From positions 1-64,000 of the forward strand of contig NZ_JARXWB010000003.1 in assembly GCF_029892425.1 (NCBI RefSeq): a stretch of 64,000 nucleotides of DNA, written 5' to 3'. The notes beneath the pieces are model-generated. The model was not told where the DNA came from, searched no databases, and saw only the letters and a program-made list of their open reading frames with translations. Source of the stretch: Bradyrhizobium sp. BR13661. GTDB lineage: Bacteria > Pseudomonadota > Alphaproteobacteria > Rhizobiales > Xanthobacteraceae. Of the stretch, positions 58,861-64,000 are shown in pieces; the stretch's first letter is position 1; every line of letters starts with the position of its first letter. The position numbers were made by a program, and so were the translations under genes.

Positions 58861-60084
58861 ATGCCGACTGAACGCTTTCAATTCACCGGCGAAGGCGGCC
58901 ATCAGCTTGCCGCCGCGCTGGAACTGCCTGACGGCGAGCCCTTGGCCTACGCGCTGTTCGCGCACTGCTTCACTTGCGGCAAGGACACGCTGGCAGCCAA
59001 GCGCATCTCGGTCGCGCTCGCGACCAAAGGCATTGCGGTGCTGCGCTTCGACTTCACCGGCCTCGGGTCGAGCGAAGGCGAGTTTGCGAACTCGACATTC
59101 TCATCGAACGTCGCCGATCTTGTGCACGCGGCAGACCATCTGCGCTCGACCCGCAAGGCGCCCTCGATCCTGATCGGCCACAGCCTGGGCGGCGCCGCGA
59201 TCCTGGCAGCAGCCGGCAAGATTGCGGAGGCGAAAGCCGTCGTCACGATCGCAGCGCCATCCGATCCGGCTCATGTCACGGGCATGTTCAGAGAACATGT
59301 GGATGCGATTCGGGCACAGGGCGAGGTTGAAGTCTCGCTCGCAGGGCGGCCGTTCCGGATCAAGCGCGAATTCCTCGACGACATCGCCGAACACGAGCTG
59401 ATGACCGATATCACCGGCCTGCACAAGGCACTTCTGGTGATGCAATCGCCGGTCGACGACACCGTCGGGATCGACAACGCGACGAAAATCTTCGTTGCCG
59501 CGAAACATCCCAAGAGCTTTGTCTCGCTCGACCATGCCGATCACCTTCTGACAAAGCCGGCGGACGCGCTCTACGCGGCCGACGTGATTGCCGCCTGGGC
59601 CAGCCGGTACATCGACACGGCCAAGTCCGCGAAGGCCCCGGACATCGCGGAGGAACCGCGCAGGGTCGTGGTGCAGGAGACCCGCAAGAGCAAGTTCAAC
59701 CAGATCATCACGGTCGGGCCGCATCATCTGGTGGCCGACGAGCCGGTCGCCGCAGGCGGCGAGGATGCCGGGCCCGGCCCCTATGATTTCCTGCTCGCCG
59801 GTCTCGGCGCCTGCACGTCCATGACCATGCGCCTCTACGCCGACCGCAAATCGCTGCCGCTCGACCGCGTCACCGTCACGCTGAAGCATTCCAAAATCTA
59901 CGCCAAGGACTGCGCGGAGTGCGAGACGCGCGACGGTATGCTCGACCAGATCGAACGCGATATCGCAATGGACGGCGCGCTCGATGCCGAGCAGCGCAGG
60001 AAGCTGATGGAGATCGCCGACAAGTGCCCGGTGCACCGGACGCTGACCTCGGAGATCCGCATCGTGACACGCGCCGTGAACTAG
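58861..60084 (+). CDS. bifunctional alpha/beta hydrolase-OsmC family protein
   Basis: This 407-residue protein has two domains. Residues 1-255 form an alpha/beta hydrolase with nucleophile Ser108 (GHSLGG), an acid at about Asp199 and a His near 228 (DHADHL). Residues about 275-405 form an OsmC-type domain with the peroxide-reactive Cys318 (GLGACTSM) and Cys389 (DKCPVHRTL). The fusion is known in many proteobacteria and may reduce organic peroxides and hydrolyse an ester. It closes the P450 operon, its ATG following CGGAGCAAGCCA. It is convergent with the MocR gene, 4 bases away. Confidence 0.9.
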   Translation: MPTERFQFTGEGGHQLAAALELPDGEPLAYALFAHCFTCGKDTLAAKRISVALATKGIAVLRFDFTGLGSSEGEFANSTFSSNVADLVHAADHLRSTRKAPSILIGHSLGGAAILAAAGKIAEAKAVVTIAAPSDPAHVTGMFREHVDAIRAQGEVEVSLAGRPFRIKREFLDDIAEHELMTDITGLHKALLVMQSPVDDTVGIDNATKIFVAAKHPKSFVSLDHADHLLTKPADALYAADVIAAWASRYIDTAKSAKAPDIAEEPRRVVVQETRKSKFNQIITVGPHHLVADEPVAAGGEDAGPGPYDFLLAGLGACTSMTMRLYADRKSLPLDRVTVTLKHSKIYAKDCAECETRDGMLDQIERDIAMDGALDAEQRRKLMEIADKCPVHRTLTSEIRIVTRAVN

Positions 60085-60088
60085 CGCG

Positions 60089-61537
60089 CTAGAAGCACGA
60101 GGCCATCGTTCGTATCGCCGCGCTGATCTCGCTCTCGCGCCAGGCGGCAAAGCCGAGCAGAAGGCCATGATCGCGTGGCTTCGCCAACGCCAGACTCGAC
60201 AACGCTCGCGTTTCGACACCTGCCTCGACCAGCCGCTTCACCGCCGCCTGATCGGAGCGCCCTCGTTTCAGGCGCGCAACAAGCTGGATACCGCCCGAGG
60301 GCACCTCAACCGCGAGCACCTCGCCGAGATGGCGTTCCAGTCCATCCACGAGATGATCGCGCCGCGCATGGTAGAGCCGGCGCATCCGCCGCAGATGTGC
60401 GAGGAAATGTCCGTCGGCGATGAACTCGGCAAGCGCCTCCTGAATGTGGCTGGACGCGATCAGGCCGATGTGCCGCTGCGCGATCTCGAACGTGCCGACG
60501 AGCGCCGGTGGCACGACGAGATAGCCAAGCCGGATATCCGACGTCATCGCCTTCGAGAAGGTGCCGACATAAAACACGCGACCATGGGCGTCCAACCCCT
60601 GCAAGGCCGGCACCGGCCGGCTGTCATAGTGGAATTCGCCATCGTAATCGTCCTCGACGATCCAGGTCTTGCCGGGCCGGCTTGACCTGAGAAACTCGTT
60701 GCGGCGCGCCAGCGACATCAGCCGTCCGGTCGGGTGCTGGTGCGATGGCGTCATGAAGATGAGTTTTGGCGCGACCGTTTCCGGCATCCGTTGCATGCCC
60801 TGCTCGTCCAGTCTCATGCCGGTCACGCGCGCCCCAGACGCGCGAAAGGCGGCCGCGGCGCCGGGATAGCCGGGGTCCTCGACCCAGACCTCATCGCCCG
60901 GCGTGATGAGCACAGCCGCGATCAAGGTCAGCGCGGCCTGCGCACTCGGCAGGATCAGGATCTGGTCTGCGGTCGCACGAACGCCTCTGCTGGTCGCCAG
61001 ATAATGCGCCAGCGCCTCGCGCAGGCGCGTACGGTTGACCGGGCCAAGCTCGCGCCTGGCGGCGCGCACGGCACTGCGGCGCAGACAGCGCGCCCAGATC
61101 TCGTTCGGAAACTCGCGTGCATCTCCATGCCCAGGCCGCAACGGCTTGAGCGGCGCCTGATAGGACATCGGCCAGTCGGTCTGCTTCAACCTGGAAGCCC
61201 AAGGCGAGAACCGAGGCTTGGCAGAGCGGACCCTCGAAGCAGCGGCGCCCGCCCCGTCGGCACGCTCGTTGCCGTCGACCGTCACCACGGGACGGCGGCC
61301 GTGCGAGGCCTCGAGATATCCCTCGGCTGCGAGTTGCTCGAACGCGTAGGTGACAGTGTTGCGCGAGACACCGAGATCGTCAGCAAGCTGACGGCTCGAC
61401 GGCAGCGCACGGCCTTTGGCGAGGCGGCCAGCCGCAATCAGGGCACGGAGCTGGCTCGTGAGTTGTGCCGCCAGCCCCGTATCGTCAGCCCGCTTCAGGT
61501 CGATCAGGGCAGAAATCATTGCCTCGGAAACTGGCAC
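60089..61537 (-). CDS. MocR family regulator (GntR helix-turn-helix plus aminotransferase domain)
   Basis: This regulator has about 482 residues. The N-terminal GntR-type winged helix (LPSSRQLADDLGVSRNTVTYAFEQLAAEGYLE) is fused to a fold-type I aminotransferase domain. The PLP lysine lies in YVGTFSKAMTSDIRLGY, and the Asp in VEDDYDGEFHYD. The longest frame goes to 61921, but a GTG at 61537, with GGAG 9 bases upstream, is a good start, and an ATG at 61519 is an alternative. It diverges from an EamA exporter gene, its probable target. The ligand is expected to be PLP or an amino compound. Confidence 0.88.
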   Translation of the reverse strand: MPVSEAMISALIDLKRADDTGLAAQLTSQLRALIAAGRLAKGRALPSSRQLADDLGVSRNTVTYAFEQLAAEGYLEASHGRRPVVTVDGNERADGAGAAASRVRSAKPRFSPWASRLKQTDWPMSYQAPLKPLRPGHGDAREFPNEIWARCLRRSAVRAARRELGPVNRTRLREALAHYLATSRGVRATADQILILPSAQAALTLIAAVLITPGDEVWVEDPGYPGAAAAFRASGARVTGMRLDEQGMQRMPETVAPKLIFMTPSHQHPTGRLMSLARRNEFLRSSRPGKTWIVEDDYDGEFHYDSRPVPALQGLDAHGRVFYVGTFSKAMTSDIRLGYLVVPPALVGTFEIAQRHIGLIASSHIQEALAEFIADGHFLAHLRRMRRLYHARRDHLVDGLERHLGEVLAVEVPSGGIQLVARLKRGRSDQAAVKRLVEAGVETRALSSLALAKPRDHGLLLGFAAWRESEISAAIRTMASCF

Positions 61538-61552
61538 CTTGATCTTCTCCAA

Positions 61553-61576
61553 TCTGGCACTTTTTTGGGTACCAGA
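61553..61576. promoter_or_regulatory. candidate MocR operator between divergent genes
   Basis: TCTGG (61553-61557) and CCAGA (61572-61576) form an inverted repeat with a 14-base spacer containing a T-run, in the 82-base gap between the MocR and EamA genes. A second CTGG follows at 61577-61580. This fits a MocR site but is short. Confidence 0.35.
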
Positions 61577-61619
61577 CTGGATGCTATCCACGGGATCGGA
61601 CTGCTTCAAGGACCTTGCG

Positions 61620-62537
61620 ATGAACTCCTCCCTCTCGCCCCGCACGGCCATCGGCCTGTTCCTCATCGTCGTGCTGGCCTGGGGCGTGAACTGGTCGATG
61701 ACCAAGCAGCTGGTGCAATTCCTCCCACCGCTATGGACCTCGGCGATCCGGAGCTGGATCGCGCTGGCGGGATTGTTCGTGATCCTTGGACTGAGCAACA
61801 ATCTGGTGATCCCGGAACGGCGCGACGTTCCGGTGGTGCTCAGCGTGGCGCTGCTGCACATGACGATATTCTCTGTTCTGGTCGCGGCCGGCGTGCGCTT
61901 TCTGCCCGCGAGCAAGGCCATCGTGCTCGGCTATACCACGCCGCTCTGGGTCGCGATCGCAGCACCTCTGCTCGGGAAAGACACGTTGACCGCGCCAAAA
62001 GTTGCCGGCGCCCTGCTCGGCCTGATCGGCCTTGCCGTGATTCTGAATCCCACATCGATCGATTGGACCAACACAAACGTGCTCGTCGGCGCCGGCATGG
62101 TCATCCTGGCCGCGATCTCCTGGGCCGCGAATATCATCTATATCCGCGCGCACCGCTGGATCGCCTCGCCGTTGCAGCTTCTGATCTGGCAGGTGCTCGT
62201 GGCAACAATCATCCTGACTGTCTCGGCGCTGGTCACGGATGGCCTGCCGCACGCGGAATGGTCGTGGAAGCTTGTGCTGCTGTTCCTGTATTCCGGCTTG
62301 ATCGGGACCGCACTCGCCTATTGGGCGATGTCAATGGTGAACAAAAGCATCTCGGCGCTGACCACGGCGCTCGGCACCACCGGGACACCGCTCGTCGGCA
62401 TCGCCAGTGCGGCGATCCTGCTGGGCGAGCCGATCGACATCAGCCTTGTCATTGCAGCCGCGCTGATCGTGTCCGGCATCGGCCTGGCGACGCTGGGCGA
62501 CCGGCTGCTGCGCCGTCAGGCCACCGCGAGCGGCTGA
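61620..62537 (+). CDS. EamA/DMT family transporter
   Basis: This 305-residue membrane protein has ten predicted helices in two EamA repeats. The first opens AIGLFLIVVLAWGVNWSMTKQLVQFLPPLWTSAIRSW, and the second contains ANIIYIRAHRWIASPLQLLIWQ. Members export amino acids and related metabolites. The ATG at 61620 has AAGGA seven bases upstream. The divergent MocR regulator is its natural partner. Its 3' end overlaps that of the convergent YeeE/YedE gene by 22 bases. Confidence 0.9.
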   Translation: MNSSLSPRTAIGLFLIVVLAWGVNWSMTKQLVQFLPPLWTSAIRSWIALAGLFVILGLSNNLVIPERRDVPVVLSVALLHMTIFSVLVAAGVRFLPASKAIVLGYTTPLWVAIAAPLLGKDTLTAPKVAGALLGLIGLAVILNPTSIDWTNTNVLVGAGMVILAAISWAANIIYIRAHRWIASPLQLLIWQVLVATIILTVSALVTDGLPHAEWSWKLVLLFLYSGLIGTALAYWAMSMVNKSISALTTALGTTGTPLVGIASAAILLGEPIDISLVIAAALIVSGIGLATLGDRLLRRQATASG

Positions 62538-63571
62538 ACGCGGAGGGCACCGCGCAGGCCGGCCGTCGCGCCGAGCAGGATGCCGGCGACCGCGATGAAC
62601 GAGCCTAGCGCGAGCGTCGAGATGCCCGTGAGCCCCTGCCCGATCGAGCAGCCGAACGCCATCACACCGCCGATCCCCATCAGCGCGGCACCGCCGGCCG
62701 ATCGCAGCATGTGGCGTGGCGAAGAATAGCCCTCGAGCTTGAAGCGACCGGTAACGAGCGAGGTCACCAGACTGCCGGCGAAGACCCCGCCAACGGTCGC
62801 AATGCCGAAGTTGAGCGTCAGACCGGTCGAGAGCATCGCGTATTGCAGGCTGTCTGCGATCGGCGCGATGAAGGTGAGCGAAGTGACCGGCACCGGATTG
62901 AAATCGTCGGCGCCGAGATAGCCGGTGACGTACCAGCCACCGGCGACGAGCAGACCGACGATGGCGCCCGCCGCGATCTGGCCCGGCGAGCGACGGAACG
63001 CCGGCTGGGCGAAGGCAAACAGGATCAACGCAACGACGACCACGACGACGGCCAGCGCGCACGAAACAGCCTCAGTCGGACCAAGCATCGCCAGCACCGA
63101 CGGCAGAGAATTCGCAGCGACAGTCGTTTGCGACGCCTGAACCAACGCAATGCGCGCCGGTGCGATCAGGCCCTTGAGCGCCATCTGCGCGGCAATTGCG
63201 AGCACGATCACGACGACGAAGGAGCGGAGATTGCCGCGCCCAAGCAGCACCAGCGCGCGCGAGCCGCAGCCGTTCGACAGCACCATCCCGTAGCCGAACA
63301 GCAAGCCGCCGAGGAACAGTACCGGCACCGAAAAGGTCTGCTGCAGGTAGATCGACTTGCCGAGATCGACCATGCCCTTGCCGGCGAGAAACTGGCTCGC
63401 CGCAATCGCGACCGCGATCGCCAGTGCATAAGATCGCACCAGCCGCCCGTCTCCCTCCGCCAGCCATCCGCGCATGCTGCTCAGCAGGCAGAAGCCGCTG
63501 AGCAGACCGACGGCGCCGTAGACGAGGCCGATGACGAGACCGGCGAGGACGACGAGTTGGGTGGATTCCAT
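62516..63571 (-). CDS. YeeE/YedE family sulfur-compound transporter
   Basis: This 351-residue membrane protein consists of two YeeE/YedE repeats. The Cys-containing signatures SNGCGSRALVLLGRGNLRS (first half) and AFGCSIGQGLTGIS (second half) line the thiosulfate path in the TsuA-type proteins of this family. It would import thiosulfate or a related sulfur species. The dehydrogenase gene upstream ends 2 bases before its ATG, so they form an operon. No rhodanese or TusA gene is visible in the window. Confidence 0.88.
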   Translation of the reverse strand: MESTQLVVLAGLVIGLVYGAVGLLSGFCLLSSMRGWLAEGDGRLVRSYALAIAVAIAASQFLAGKGMVDLGKSIYLQQTFSVPVLFLGGLLFGYGMVLSNGCGSRALVLLGRGNLRSFVVVIVLAIAAQMALKGLIAPARIALVQASQTTVAANSLPSVLAMLGPTEAVSCALAVVVVVVALILFAFAQPAFRRSPGQIAAGAIVGLLVAGGWYVTGYLGADDFNPVPVTSLTFIAPIADSLQYAMLSTGLTLNFGIATVGGVFAGSLVTSLVTGRFKLEGYSSPRHMLRSAGGAALMGIGGVMAFGCSIGQGLTGISTLALGSFIAVAGILLGATAGLRGALRVQPLAVA

Positions 63572-63573
63572 GA

Positions 63574-64000
63574 CTACGGCTTCAGGATCACGCGATCGCG
63601 TGATGAGCCGGCGACCGCGACGTAGGCGTCCTTGGCGCGCTCCAGCGGATAGACGGCGCTCGCCTTGATCGGGAACGGCTTGAGGTGGCCGCTCGCAAAT
63701 CCCGGGCTGAGATCGCGCAACACCGCGCCCGTTGCGATCGACGACAGGCCGAGCGTATCGATGCCGACATAAGTGTGCTGGCCCCGATAAAATTCGAGGA
63801 TGTTGAACTGCACGATGCGGTCGATCGCGGCGATCAGGATCTGGCGACCGCGAAGCGCCAGCGACTTGTGCGCCGCCTGGAAATAGGGATCGCCGACCGT
63901 GTTGAAGACGACGTCGGCCCCCTTGCCACCGGTCAGTTCACGCACGCGCGCAGCGACGTCGACAGCAGACGCGTCGATCACCTCGATGGGCGCGTTGCTG
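63574..64000 (-). CDS. quinone oxidoreductase-type zinc-binding dehydrogenase, 3' part
   Basis: The frame continues past the right edge, so the N-terminus is missing. About 142 residues are visible, covering the end of the Rossmann domain and the C-terminus of a medium-chain dehydrogenase. VRELTGGKGADVVFNTVGDPYFQAAHKSLALRGR gives the family pattern, and YPLERAKDAYVAVAGSSRDRVILKP is the usual ending. Family members reduce quinones or enones with NADPH, so the exact class cannot be fixed from this fragment. It is co-oriented with and 2 bases from the YeeE/YedE gene. Confidence 0.8.
   Translation of the reverse strand, partial: SNAPIEVIDASAVDVAARVRELTGGKGADVVFNTVGDPYFQAAHKSLALRGRQILIAAIDRIVQFNILEFYRGQHTYVGIDTLGLSSIATGAVLRDLSPGFASGHLKPFPIKASAVYPLERAKDAYVAVAGSSRDRVILKP

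Overview
The window looks like a chromosomal segment of a Bradyrhizobium-like alphaproteobacterium. The evidence is high G+C coding sequence, many acyl-CoA catabolism and ABC-uptake genes, and several families of intergenic palindromic repeats of the kind common in Bradyrhizobium and its relatives. The genus is inferred from this character and was not tested by a search. I saw no rRNA, tRNA, CRISPR array, prophage or transposase.

Layout. 1-1.1 kb: gene-free, palindrome-rich repetitive DNA. 1.1-3.3 kb: GNAT acetyltransferase, YccF membrane protein, rhomboid protease. 3.3-22.2 kb: an acyl-CoA catabolic island with two CoA ligases, four crotonase-fold enzymes, two acyl-CoA dehydrogenases, a 2,4-dienoyl-CoA reductase-like SDR, a second SDR, an APH-type phosphotransferase with its small DUF6285 partner, a VOC protein, a GNAT-GFA fusion, a YghU-type GST, a nitronate monooxygenase interrupted by one nonsense codon, and a thiolase-like protein without the nucleophilic Cys. 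The phosphotransferase, the ACAD10/11-like dehydrogenase, the ligase and the SDR together resemble the phosphorylation route for 4-hydroxyacyl-CoA known from levulinate catabolism and mammalian ACAD10/11. 22.1-26.5 kb: a two-gene RND efflux pump. 26.7-30.3 kb: two chemoreceptors, one of them Aer-like.

30.5-34.3 kb: a complete set of genes for L-threonate/tetronate breakdown (ltnD, otnI, otnK and divergent otnC). 34.4-39.0 kb: a Liv-type ABC importer. 39.1-47.9 kb: a LysR-linked cluster (DUF1445 hydro-lyase, M20 carbamoylase-like hydrolase, two hydroxyacid dehydrogenases, tartrate dehydrogenase-like enzyme, degenerate SDR, amidase), probably for a ureido- or hydroxy-acid. 48.0-54.5 kb: a general amino acid ABC transporter (aapQM divergent from aapJ, no ATPase gene) arranged around an RpiR regulator, a class III aminotransferase and a one-cysteine racemase-family enzyme.

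54.5-60.1 kb: a TetR-controlled run of ferredoxin, cytochrome P450, MFS transporter, sulfite-oxidase-like protein and hydrolase-OsmC fusion. A 17-bp dyad overlaps the -35 box of its promoter. 60.1-64.0 kb: a MocR regulator divergent from an EamA exporter, then a YeeE/YedE sulfur transporter and the 3' part of a quinone oxidoreductase-type dehydrogenase cut by the window edge.
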